From Candidatus Nomurabacteria bacterium (lineage in GTDB: Bacteria > Patescibacteriota > Minisyncoccia > Phycocordibacterales > UBA9973): a DNA stretch of 6,777 nucleotides. Positions 1 through 6,405 of this stretch are shown here, piece after piece. Position numbers and translations under genes: made by a program. Under the pieces are notes generated by a model, which did no database searches, had not been told where the DNA came from, and saw nothing but the letters and a program-made list of their open reading frames with translations. The first letter of the stretch is position 1. Every line of letters starts with the position of its first letter. Location: assembly GCA_021413565.1 (NCBI GenBank), contig JAIOQC010000019.1, forward strand, positions 1-6,777, given 5' to 3'.

Positions 1-346
1 AAGAATCTTGGTCATCTCCGTATGTTTTTAAATTTTTAAAATCTAAAGAAACTAAATAATATAAACCTATTTGATGTATTTCAAGAATTTTATTATCATT
101 ATTTATATATTTACAATAATTCTCATTTACATTAAAAAATGTACAACTAATCATAGAGGCTCCTGTTTCTTCATAAATCTCTCTTTTTAAAGCATCTTCT
201 ATTTTCTCACTGTATTCTATACCACCACCAGGTAAATCATATTTACCTTTATAAGGACCACGAGATTTTTTAATTAGCAAAATTTTACCTTGATTAAAAA
301 AGATTCCATAAACCCCTATTCTTGGATGCATATGTTCTTTATTCAT
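1..346 (-). CDS. NUDIX hydrolase, 3' end outside the window
   Basis: This frame reads 115 codons from an ATG at 346 down to the window edge with no stop, so the C-terminus is missing. Residues 41-63 form a complete Nudix box matching G-x5-E-x7-R-E-U-x-E-E-x-G-U: G41, E47, R55-E56, E59-E60 and G62. This box is the Mg2+-binding catalytic helix that hydrolyses a nucleoside diphosphate linked to another group. The preceding stretch (YGIFFNQGKILLIKKSRG, then KGKYDLPGGG) is the usual strand and loop leading into the box. Family knowledge supports a cytosolic role in cleaning or hydrolysing nucleotide derivatives, but the substrate cannot be read from the sequence. An in-frame TAG lies 30 nt upstream and no earlier ATG is in frame, which fixes the start. 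No Shine-Dalgarno site is visible. The gene lies downstream of the glycosyltransferase and thioredoxin-like genes on the same strand and may be the last visible member of their operon. Confidence 0.93.
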   Translation of the reverse strand, partial: MNKEHMHPRIGVYGIFFNQGKILLIKKSRGPYKGKYDLPGGGIEYSEKIEDALKREIYEETGASMISCTFFNVNENYCKYINNDNKILEIHQIGLYYLVSLDFKNLKTYGDDQDS

Positions 347-449
347 ATTTTTGGAAATGACATTGCAAAGATTCTATTGCAAGTTTATTTAACTTATTAA
401 TTGAGTCTGTCGCAGTTAATGATATTTTATTTCTTTTTAGTACCTTCAA
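339..449 (-). CDS. Possible 36-residue overlapping ORF, or a displaced gene tail
   Basis: A frame starting with TTG at 449 runs 36 codons to a TAA at 339-341. Its TTG overlaps the TGA stop of the thioredoxin-like gene (TTGA overlap), and its end overlaps the first 8 nt of the NUDIX gene, so it exactly fills the only gap in this gene string. The product would begin MKVLKRNK and end QCHFQKYE, a basic N-terminus followed by a likely amphipathic helix. I do not recognise it. The same frame stays open upstream to about position 527, so it could instead be the out-of-frame tail of the thioredoxin-like protein. Chance openness in AT-rich DNA is also possible. There is no ATG and no ribosome binding site. 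The overlap geometry is the only support. Confidence 0.27.
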   Translation of the reverse strand: MKVLKRNKISLTATDSINKLNKLAIESLQCHFQKYE

Positions 450-1057
450 CTGTCTTTGTGTCTTCTTTCGGTAAGAGTTTCGTAATACTTGGTTGCTGGG
501 AGTTTAGTATCATCAATCTTGTATATACGAATCATTGCATTAAGTGCTGACAAATCTAAATTATAATCAAATGAGTAAATACGAAGGTTCGGATACTTTT
601 CTCGTAATTCAGTTAGGACATATCCTTGCTTAGTACACTCAGTACAATTATTGGCTGTTGTGTAGAAGTAGAGCAATGGAATAATATTACTCTTACACTT
701 TTCATTAATTTTCTTTGCCAACAAATAATCCTTGATTTGAAGTATTGAATAATATCTCTTCAGTTCAGTAACCTCTTCATTGCCCTTTAAGTTTGCTTCA
801 CTGTAACTAATCTTCTCAGCAAGTTCATTAAGTTCTTTTGAAAGGTTCTCTGCCCCATCACCTTGCTCGCAAGACAACTCAGAAAGCAAAGAAAATTGTG
901 TTTCAGCAGACAATATATCAATTGCTAACTTATCTTGGATTGAACGCATCTCTGCAATCTTTTTATCAGCAAAGAAATTGCTCAAACTTGCTGCAATAGC
1001 AAAAAGTGCAACAGTTATAAATAAAACAATAATGTATTTTTTCCAATCGTTTTTCAT
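446..1057 (-). CDS. Membrane-anchored thioredoxin-like protein with CTEC motif
   Basis: The 203-residue product starts with a short basic stretch (MKNDWKK) and one hydrophobic segment at about residues 8-25. This predicts an uncleaved anchor with the rest outside the membrane. Residues about 30-120 are charged and helical, probably a coiled coil. From about residue 126 the sequence looks like a small thioredoxin fold: a hydrophobic strand (IIPLLYFYT), then a C138-T-E-C141 pair at a helix start, a second strand (LRIYSFDYN), and LP at 186-187 where the cis-proline loop would be. C63 and C121 are extra cysteines. A redox or disulfide role in the cell envelope is inferred. The domain is short, ending soon after the proline, and two other reading frames stay open past its TGA, so the C-terminus may be altered by a frameshift. 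The ATG lies 1 nt after the glycosyltransferase stop, implying translational coupling. No named family is assigned. Confidence 0.82.
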   Translation of the reverse strand: MKNDWKKYIIVLFITVALFAIAASLSNFFADKKIAEMRSIQDKLAIDILSAETQFSLLSELSCEQGDGAENLSKELNELAEKISYSEANLKGNEEVTELKRYYSILQIKDYLLAKKINEKCKSNIIPLLYFYTTANNCTECTKQGYVLTELREKYPNLRIYSFDYNLDLSALNAMIRIYKIDDTKLPATKYYETLTERRHKDS

Positions 1058-1058
1058 A

Positions 1059-2336
1059 TTATGGTGTAACTTGTTTAAATGAATAATCTCTTTCCTCTGT
1101 CCAACTTGCCTCTTTGCCTGTTAAAGCATTCCATATGGCTTTCAATACCCAAAATGGTGCGATGACCGAAAAGATGGTTAAGAACAATAGAATATCCCAA
1201 GAAAAAATCTTTCTACCGTGAATCATCCTTCGTCCATTAATTAAAGCAGCAACTACTAATATATACAATATTATTGAGATAAATAAAAATGCTCGAGTGT
1301 TAATAAAGAATGGGTCAAATGAAAATGAATTACCAAACATAGAACTAACACCAACCGCTTTTACTTGCAATAATTTACGAGACAAGAAGGAGTAAATTTG
1401 TGAGAAAGTAAATAACATCAACAACACAACCCCAGATACAGATATGAAACCTGACGGCAATGTAAACATACCAATCGTGCCATACTGAGGTCTAAACATC
1501 ATATCCTTATAATCAGTAGCATTCTTTATAAAGCCGTATATCCAGCGTAATCGTTGTTTGTAAAGTTTCGGTATGCTACTAGGGCTTGATGTGTAAACAT
1601 AAGCATCTGGACAATGGTCAATTTTCAAACCATGTTTGTGCATACGCAAAGCAATTTCTTGGTCTTCGGTATGATGAGCCTTTCGATACGGCCCAATTTC
1701 ATCAAAAACTCTCTTTCGAAAAATAGAAAATGGTCCAGGGGTAACATGAATCCCCTGCAAAAATGCCAACATTTTTTTATTGTAATGAGACATATCATAT
1801 TCAGCGCGTTGTGCGTATTGAATCAAAGTCTTTGGGTCACGCACTACGATAGACGGTGCAACAGCCATTGTTTCTTCATTTAAAAAGAAAGTCATAATAC
1901 GCTTGAGTGCTTCTTTGTGAACAGAGGAATCAGAATCAAGACAACCAACAAATTCAGTTGAAGAGTTTTCAATACCCAAGTTCAATGCTGTATGCTTACC
2001 ACCATTTTCTTTTTGCAAAAGCACAACTTGAGAATTGTTGGAATATTTCTGTAGTACATCCCAAGTATTATCTTTAGAACCATCATCAACAACAATGATA
2101 TTGAGTTTATCTTTTGGATAATCTAATTCTAATAGAGAATCAACGGTCAGCATAACCGCCTTTTCTTCATTGTAACAAGGCACAATAATAGTCACTGTTG
2201 GATAAACATCCAAAGTAATATTTGTACTGCGAATATTGATTTTTTTACGATTCTCTAGAAAGGTAACTAAAAAGAATACCTGAACATAAACAGCTAGAAA
2301 AGAAATTATATAAAAAATAACCAGAAGTACTGACAT
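1059..2336 (-). CDS. Family 2 glycosyltransferase, membrane-bound, PgaC/hyaluronan-synthase type
   Basis: The 425-residue product has the processive GT2 layout: one N-terminal membrane helix (about 4-26), a cytosolic GT-A domain (about 47-270) and about three C-terminal membrane helices (about 290-312, 348-368, 380-404). Visible motifs are PCYNEE (53-58), VVDDGSKDNT with the first acidic pair (82-91), ENGGKHTALN (110-119), the metal-binding DSD (134-136), TED (223-225) with the probable catalytic base, and QRLRW (261-265), the QxxRW motif of processive synthases. Family knowledge suggests it polymerises or transfers sugars from UDP-sugars and may help export the chain, as in poly-N-acetylglucosamine, hyaluronan or cellulose-like synthases. 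The actual sugar cannot be told. The start is the ATG 8 nt below a strong -10 box. The gene heads the leftward operon and is followed 1 nt later by the thioredoxin-like gene. Confidence 0.93.
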   Translation of the reverse strand: MSVLLVIFYIISFLAVYVQVFFLVTFLENRKKINIRSTNITLDVYPTVTIIVPCYNEEKAVMLTVDSLLELDYPKDKLNIIVVDDGSKDNTWDVLQKYSNNSQVVLLQKENGGKHTALNLGIENSSTEFVGCLDSDSSVHKEALKRIMTFFLNEETMAVAPSIVVRDPKTLIQYAQRAEYDMSHYNKKMLAFLQGIHVTPGPFSIFRKRVFDEIGPYRKAHHTEDQEIALRMHKHGLKIDHCPDAYVYTSSPSSIPKLYKQRLRWIYGFIKNATDYKDMMFRPQYGTIGMFTLPSGFISVSGVVLLMLFTFSQIYSFLSRKLLQVKAVGVSSMFGNSFSFDPFFINTRAFLFISIILYILVVAALINGRRMIHGRKIFSWDILLFLTIFSVIAPFWVLKAIWNALTGKEASWTEERDYSFKQVTP

Positions 2337-2344
2337 GTTGGTGT

Positions 2345-2373
2345 ATTATAGCACAATTATGCATATATATCAA
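2345..2373 (-). promoter_or_regulatory. Sigma70-type promoter of the glycosyltransferase operon, near-leaderless
   Basis: Read on the minus strand, TTGATA (2368-2373) and TATAAT (2345-2350) are separated by exactly 17 bp. A TG one base upstream of the -10 makes it an extended -10. The -35 matches 5 of 6 consensus bases and the -10 matches 6 of 6. Only 8 nt separate the -10 from the ATG at 2336, so initiation 6-7 nt downstream would leave a leader of about 2 nt. The start site is inferred, not measured. Confidence 0.8.
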
Positions 2374-2393
2374 TGTATAAATACTATCTTGTT

Positions 2394-2421
2394 TTGAGCC
2401 ATTTTACACTTATGATATAAT
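2394..2421 (+). promoter_or_regulatory. Extended -10 promoter of the DsbA-like gene, leaderless
   Basis: The -10 is a perfect TATAAT (2416-2421) preceded by TATGA, which gives the full extended -10 TRTGn pattern. A weaker -35, TTGAGC (2394-2399, 4 of 6 matches), lies 16 bp upstream. The ATG at 2428 begins 7 nt after the -10, where transcription should start, so the mRNA would begin at or within a base of the start codon. No Shine-Dalgarno site could fit. It sits back to back with the leftward promoter in a 91-bp interval. Confidence 0.78.
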
Positions 2422-2427
2422 TTATGC

Positions 2428-3138
2428 ATGGAAAATAACACACCAAAAGCACAAAAAATATCAACAGCACAGGCAATTGTAGTTGCAGGATTTTTAATTA
2501 TGATTGGTATCTTGATAGCACGCAATAATTCTGTGCCACAAGAACCAAAAACTTTATCTGAACAAGTCGGCGTTTCAAAAGATGCACTCACTGCGTGTAT
2601 ACAAGAAAATATTACAACAATTGATGAATTGGGTAACAAAATTACAGCAAGTGTAAATAGTGCAATGTCTGCAATCCCACAAGGCGAACGTGGCACACCA
2701 TACACTGTCGTAATTGGGCAAAATGGTGCCAAAGGTGAGATAAAAGGTGCACTCACATATGAAGCAGTCAAAAGTATTATAAATGAAGTTGCCAGTGGAA
2801 AAGTTACAAAGCCATATACTGGTAATGTAGAACCGCAAAATGCAGATGACCATGTTTTAGGCAATCCTGAAGCAGTTATCACATTGATTGAATATTCTGA
2901 CTATGAATGTCCATACTGCAAACAATTCCAACCAACACTTCAACAAATAGTAGAGAGTTCAAACGGTAATGTTAAATGGATTTATCGTCACTACCCTCTC
3001 CACCAAGGTTCATTTGAGAAACTCGTGGCTGCGGATTGTGTAGCCAAGATTAAAGGCAATGACGCCTTCTGGGCATACAGTGATCTACTCTTTGGGCTTC
3101 TGAAAACTTCACAAGAAACAGTTTCAGAAAAACTCTAA
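2428..3138 (+). CDS. Membrane-anchored DsbA-family thiol oxidoreductase, apparently circularly permuted
   Basis: The 236-residue product has one N-terminal membrane helix (about 14-31) and a domain predicted outside the membrane. Residues 143-236 hold the front half of a DsbA/Thioredoxin_4 fold: LGNPEAVITLIEYSDYE, catalytic CPYC (161-164), YRHYPL (186-191), the AADC helix (C204) and FWAYSDLLF (214-222). The chain stops there, at SEKL, where family members continue into the second half of the helical insert and the cis-Pro segment. Those missing parts appear before the catalytic half: LSEQVGVSKDALTACIQ (43-59, C57), GTP cis-Pro motif (89-91), then KGALTYEAVKSII (106-118), normally the C-terminal strand and last helix. 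A linker (about 121-142) joins old C-terminus to old N-terminus. The likely role is making or rearranging disulfides in exported proteins. Start chosen by the promoter 7 nt upstream. It ends 13 nt before a terminator hairpin, so the gene looks complete. Family assignment is strong; the permutation is inferred from motif order. Confidence 0.92.
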   Translation: MENNTPKAQKISTAQAIVVAGFLIMIGILIARNNSVPQEPKTLSEQVGVSKDALTACIQENITTIDELGNKITASVNSAMSAIPQGERGTPYTVVIGQNGAKGEIKGALTYEAVKSIINEVASGKVTKPYTGNVEPQNADDHVLGNPEAVITLIEYSDYECPYCKQFQPTLQQIVESSNGNVKWIYRHYPLHQGSFEKLVAADCVAKIKGNDAFWAYSDLLFGLLKTSQETVSEKL

Positions 3139-3151
3139 ACACAAGACTACA

Positions 3152-3190
3152 AAATAAAAAAGACTAGGCAAGACCTAGTCTTTTTTATTT
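3152..3190. terminator. Bidirectional intrinsic terminator between converging genes
   Basis: Two 17-nt arms (3152-3168 and 3174-3190) are perfect reverse complements around a 5-nt loop, caaga. The GC-containing core (gactagg / cctagtc) is followed by TTTTTTATTT on the plus strand and TTTTTTATTTTG on the minus strand, so a U-tract follows the hairpin in either direction. It lies 13 nt after the DsbA-like stop and beyond the inverted-repeat element that follows rpoD, and should end both transcripts. Confidence 0.92.
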
Positions 3191-3317
3191 CTAGAGAAAA
3201 CAAAATAACTTTAGATGCGAGGCAGATGTGAGGATTGTGCGGGAGATGTATATATATACATTGACCAAGCAACCGGAGCATCTAACAAAGCAGATGATGT
3301 TATTTTGCTTTCTCTAG
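3191..3317 (-). repeat. 127-bp inverted-repeat element, probable structured RNA or MITE-like insert
   Basis: Outer arms 3191-3209 and 3299-3317 are 19-nt reverse complements with one difference (3200/3308). That position is an A.C mismatch on the plus strand but a G.U pair on the minus strand. Inside lie a perfect 8-bp pair (3211-3218 with 3278-3285), a GGTTG/CAATC pairing that also needs a G.U on the minus strand, and a 16-bp perfect palindrome (3246-3261). The right arm includes the rpoD TAG stop, and the left arm abuts the terminator. As RNA it would be a nested structure in the rpoD 3' untranslated region. Alternatively it is a small non-autonomous element: both ends are CTAG, which could be a 4-bp target copy, but CTAG is itself palindromic and so proves nothing. 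I do not recognise a known RNA family. Confidence 0.6.
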
Positions 3318-4642
3318 TCAAAGTAATTTTTCAGTCGAGCAATCTTTTCATTGTTGCGTAATTTCTCATGCACCTTCGCTTCAATCTGACGAATACGCTC
3401 ACGAGTCACACCAAACTCTTGTCCTACTTCTTCGAGTGTATGCTGAATACCATCATTTAGGCCGTAGCGTAATTCTAGAATCTTGCGTTCTTTTGGAGAC
3501 AATGTATCGAGAACTTCTTTAATCTGGTCTGAGAGAATACGACGTGAGGCATCTTGGTCTGGACGAAGAATCTTGTCATCTGGAATAAATTCCCCACGAG
3601 TTGATTTATCGTCATCATCACCAATTGGCTGTTCAAGAGAAACTGTGTCTTGGTTGATTTGTTCAATAATATGAATCTTCTCAACATCGAGATTCATTTC
3701 AATTGCAATTTCTTCTACGAGTGGCTCACGACCAAGGTCTTGAGATAATCGACGAGAAACTTGTTTGTATTTTGAAATTGTTTCCACCATGTGTACTGGA
3801 ATACGAATTGTTCTAGATTGATCGGCTAAAGCACGAGTAATAGACTGGCGAATCCACCAAGTTGCATAAGTTGAGAACTTATAACCCTTTGTCCAGTCAA
3901 ATTTTTCTACGGCCTTAAATAATCCCAAATTACCTTCTTGAATCAAATCAAGTAGAGTTAAATCAGAACTACGACCAACATATTTCTTAGCAATCGAAAC
4001 AACCAAACGTAAGTTTGCACGAGCAAGAAGATTCTTGGCTTCACCATCCCCTTTTTCAATACGACGAGCCAAGTCCTTTTCATCAGCTGCAGAGATAAGT
4101 GAGTACTGTCCAATTTCCTTTAGATAAATTTGAATTGAATCATACGCTGGTGAATCTTTGCTGTACTTGAGAGCCATTTTTTCTGTCTCACCATCCATAT
4201 CAAGTAAATTACCACCCTCAAGTACATCAATACCTGCTACAGAAAGCTTTTCATACAATTCATCAAGGAAGTAAATGTTACTTTCTATATCAGGAAAAAC
4301 CTTGATAATCTCATCATAGGTAACAAATCCTCTTTTCTTACCCTTCTCAATCATCTCTTCTGATTTACTAGCAAGGTCAACTGCTTTCTTTTCGGCAATA
4401 GATTGCTTAGTAGGCTTTTTAGATAAAGTTTTCTTAACAACTTTATTTTTTGCAACCTTCTTTACAGGTTTCTTTATAACCTTTTTATTTGTAGTTTTCT
4501 TTGCAACTTTTTTAACTACTTTCTTTTTTACTACCTTCTTAACAATTTTCTTTACAATCTTTTTCTTTGTAACTTTTTTGATTACTTTCTTTACAGTCTT
4601 CTTTGTGACCTTTGAACTTTTTTGCTTTGATTTTTTTGGCAT
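3314..4642 (-). CDS. rpoD: Primary RNA polymerase sigma factor (RpoD/SigA) with lysine-rich N-terminal tail
   Basis: The 442-residue product is the housekeeping sigma factor that directs RNA polymerase to -35/-10 promoters. In order: a low-complexity tail (1 to about 80), a region 1.1-like domain (about 84-142, with [14 protein letters not shown]), region 1.2 (about 166-200, with [12 protein letters not shown]), region 2 (about 205-282) with [19 protein letters not shown], the [13 protein letters not shown] melting motif and the HMVETISK start of region 3 just after it, region 3 (about 285-345), and region 4 (about 368-432) with the helix-turn-helix [20 protein letters not shown]. All key motifs are intact. 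The tail holds 38 lysines in the first 80 residues. The ATG lies 5 nt after the dnaG stop, and the next in-frame Met is at residue 97, inside region 1.1, so this start is preferred. No Shine-Dalgarno site precedes it, suggesting coupling to dnaG. The consensus promoters at 2345-2421 fit recognition by such a factor. Confidence 0.98.
   Translation of the reverse strand: MPKKSKQKSSKVTKKTVKKVIKKVTKKKIVKKIVKKVVKKKVVKKVAKKTTNKKVIKKPVKKVAKNKVVKKTLSKKPTKQSIAEKKAVDLASKSEEMIEKGKKRGFVTYDEIIKVFPDIESNIYFLDELYEKLSVAGIDVLEGGNLLDMDGETEKMALKYSKDSPAYDSIQIYLKEIGQYSLISAADEKDLARRIEKGDGEAKNLLARANLRLVVSIAKKYVGRSSDLTLLDLIQEGNLGLFKAVEKFDWTKGYKFSTYATWWIRQSITRALADQSRTIRIPVHMVETISKYKQVSRRLSQDLGREPLVEEIAIEMNLDVEKIHIIEQINQDTVSLEQPIGDDDDKSTRGEFIPDDKILRPDQDASRRILSDQIKEVLDTLSPKERKILELRYGLNDGIQHTLEEVGQEFGVTRERIRQIEAKVHEKLRNNEKIARLKNYFD
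4403..4639 (-). repeat. Low-complexity lysine-rich coding repeat at the rpoD 5' end
   Basis: Codons 2-80 of rpoD are built from irregular repeats of Lys-Lys-Val-Val/Ile-Lys-Lys units. The plus strand therefore shows runs of ctttctt, ttttt and aactac. About half of the encoded residues are lysine, with Val, Ile, Ala and Thr between them, resembling histone H1-like tails. Copy number of such units can vary by replication slippage. Confidence 0.85.
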
Positions 4643-4647
4643 AGAAA

Positions 4648-6372
4648 TTATTTTGATCGTTTACTTTTAATCTCTTCGATACGACGCACAATAGTATTAA
4701 ATTGAACAAGCTTTTCTTGTGTATCCAACGGTTGTAACAATAGTTTCCGCTCGTGAAGTATTTCTTCTTCGAGTGAGAGTATAATTTCCTCTACATCTCG
4801 TATGAGGGCTGTTGTATGACCACCATACCACATTTCAGCCTCAAAGGCGAGAGGGTCCGCTAGGGCTTCATGTGCACCTCTTACAGACAATAAAACATCC
4901 TGCCCTATACTATCTCCAAACTCTTCATATAATTTCTGGATATCTGGATTTTCTTTTTGCCAAAAAATAATACCGAATAACCTTTTTTCTAAATGGTCAC
5001 GACGTGACTGATAATTGTCTGTTTTATTTTGTGCAACTTGTTTTAAAATTTGATTACTAGGATGCGCTCGTTCATAAGTCTCAAAATCTTCAAGTACTGC
5101 ACGCTCAGCTAGACTTGTCTTTGAATAAATCTCACTAATGTAAGCAGAACGTTCAATCGCACTACGCACCATCGAAAGAAAAGGAAAAACAATCTCTCGT
5201 ATTTGGGTTCCTCTTTTTCTAATATCAGTAGTATTTTTACAAATCCTATCAATATGAAAACTCACAATATTCACCGATGTTTTAATAATTTCTTTCCATT
5301 TATCAATATTCTCTAAAATAATGTCAGCTGGGTCTTGCCCTTCAGGCAACACTGCAATCTTTACCTGCATTTCAAGAGAAAGGGCAATCAAAGAGGCCCT
5401 ACCTGCTGCACGAATCCCAGCATTATCACCATCAAAAGCAAATATAATATTAGGAGATAATCTACGGATTAATCCTAGGTTATTTATTTTAGATTCGGAG
5501 TCAGTAGTATTCTCAGTAAAAGCAGTTCCAGACACAGCCACAGTATTTGTAAAACCAGCCTGATGAGACATCAACAAGTCCATTTGACCCTCAACAATGA
5601 TTGTGTAACCACGAGTACGAATAGCACTTTTGGCACGGTCTATGCCGAACAATACGCTTGATTTATTGAACAATGGAGTATCTGGGCTATTTAAGTACTT
5701 GGCATTCACAATACCATCTTGAGCATTCTCTTCTTGTCCAAAAATTCTACCTGAAAATGCAATAACTCGTCCACTTGAATCAAAAATTGGAAAAAGAATT
5801 CGACTACGAAATCTATCATAGAAACCTTTCTCTCCATTTTTAATCAATCCAACTTTTTCAATATCTTCACGTTTGTATCCAATCTTTAATAAATGTTCAG
5901 ATACAGAACGCCATGTATCTGGTGCATAACCAACACGAAATGATTGGATTGTTGCATCAGTTAATCCTCGATTTACCAAATAAGCACGAGCAGTCGTTTC
6001 CTTTGCAAAAACACTCTCAAAGAATTTTGTTGCATCTTCCATAATGTCATACAGAAGTTCGTTGTTATCTTTTGTCTCTTTTGTATTACCACGCTCAAGA
6101 ACAATACCAGCACGAGCTGCTAATAATTTCAAAGAACCATAGAAATCAGTTCCTTCGAAATGTTGAACAAAAGAAAAGATATCACCTTTTGCACCACAAC
6201 CAAAACAATAATAACTACCACGGTCCGGAGATATATAAAACGAAGGTGTCTTTTCATTATGAAAAGGACACTTCGCTTTATAATTTTTACCAGACTGCTC
6301 AACAGACACGTACGATGAAATCACATCAACGATAGAAAGTTTCTCTTTGATTTTATCGACAGGTGAATGCAT
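4648..6372 (-). CDS. dnaG: DNA primase DnaG
   Basis: The 574-residue product makes RNA primers for DNA replication and works with the replicative helicase at the fork. The N-terminal zinc-binding domain shows C35, H38, C56 and C59 in the CHC2 pattern. The polymerase core has the conserved FRVGYAP (145-151), [10 protein letters not shown] (187-196) and [19 protein letters not shown] (225-243). The TOPRIM fold has IIVEGQMD with E261 and FAFDGD with D314 and D316. About 30 residues separate the GT after the first TOPRIM strand from DGD, against about 21 in E. coli DnaG, so there is a loop insertion near 287-298. Residues about 455-574 are helical and fit a helicase-binding C-terminus. Total length is normal for the family. 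The start is an ATG 33 nt after rpoC, with only a weak AGG 7 nt upstream. It lies 5 nt before rpoD, the classical primase-sigma pairing. Confidence 0.98.
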   Translation of the reverse strand: MHSPVDKIKEKLSIVDVISSYVSVEQSGKNYKAKCPFHNEKTPSFYISPDRGSYYCFGCGAKGDIFSFVQHFEGTDFYGSLKLLAARAGIVLERGNTKETKDNNELLYDIMEDATKFFESVFAKETTARAYLVNRGLTDATIQSFRVGYAPDTWRSVSEHLLKIGYKREDIEKVGLIKNGEKGFYDRFRSRILFPIFDSSGRVIAFSGRIFGQEENAQDGIVNAKYLNSPDTPLFNKSSVLFGIDRAKSAIRTRGYTIIVEGQMDLLMSHQAGFTNTVAVSGTAFTENTTDSESKINNLGLIRRLSPNIIFAFDGDNAGIRAAGRASLIALSLEMQVKIAVLPEGQDPADIILENIDKWKEIIKTSVNIVSFHIDRICKNTTDIRKRGTQIREIVFPFLSMVRSAIERSAYISEIYSKTSLAERAVLEDFETYERAHPSNQILKQVAQNKTDNYQSRRDHLEKRLFGIIFWQKENPDIQKLYEEFGDSIGQDVLLSVRGAHEALADPLAFEAEMWYGGHTTALIRDVEEIILSLEEEILHERKLLLQPLDTQEKLVQFNTIVRRIEEIKSKRSK

Positions 6373-6405
6373 ATAGATACCTGACTAATACTTTTTAATT
6401 TTTAA

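Noticed and set aside
371..400. Possible promoter for the NUDIX gene (TTAATA, 18 bp, TAGAAT on the minus strand)
   Set aside because: It is weak in AT-rich DNA, lacks an extended -10, and the gene lies tightly behind upstream co-directional genes, so read-through is enough to explain its expression.
446..448. TGA as a sense codon (glycine), as in some Gracilibacteria and SR1
   Set aside because: Reading through gives only three more codons before TAA, and no other gene in the window contains an in-frame TGA.
2370..2882. 170-codon minus-strand ORF opposite the DsbA-like gene
   Set aside because: It is an antisense shadow of a clearly conserved gene, and its translation has no recognisable motifs.
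3246..3261. Operator-like palindrome atgta..tacat
   Set aside because: It is an alternating TA palindrome nested inside the larger inverted-repeat structure and is not near a promoter, so it is better explained as the apical part of that element.
3191..3317. Small signal recognition particle RNA (4.5S) in the structured element
   Set aside because: Short stretches look similar (for example aagcagatga), but the diagnostic GGUCAGG and GGAAG-AGCAGCC motif around the apical loop is absent on both strands.
3215..3361. Plus-strand 48-codon ORF starting ATG at 3215, with an early CxxC (RCEDCAG)
   Set aside because: It lies inside the inverted-repeat element and then runs antisense into conserved rpoD sequence. 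It follows a terminator and has no promoter or ribosome binding site.
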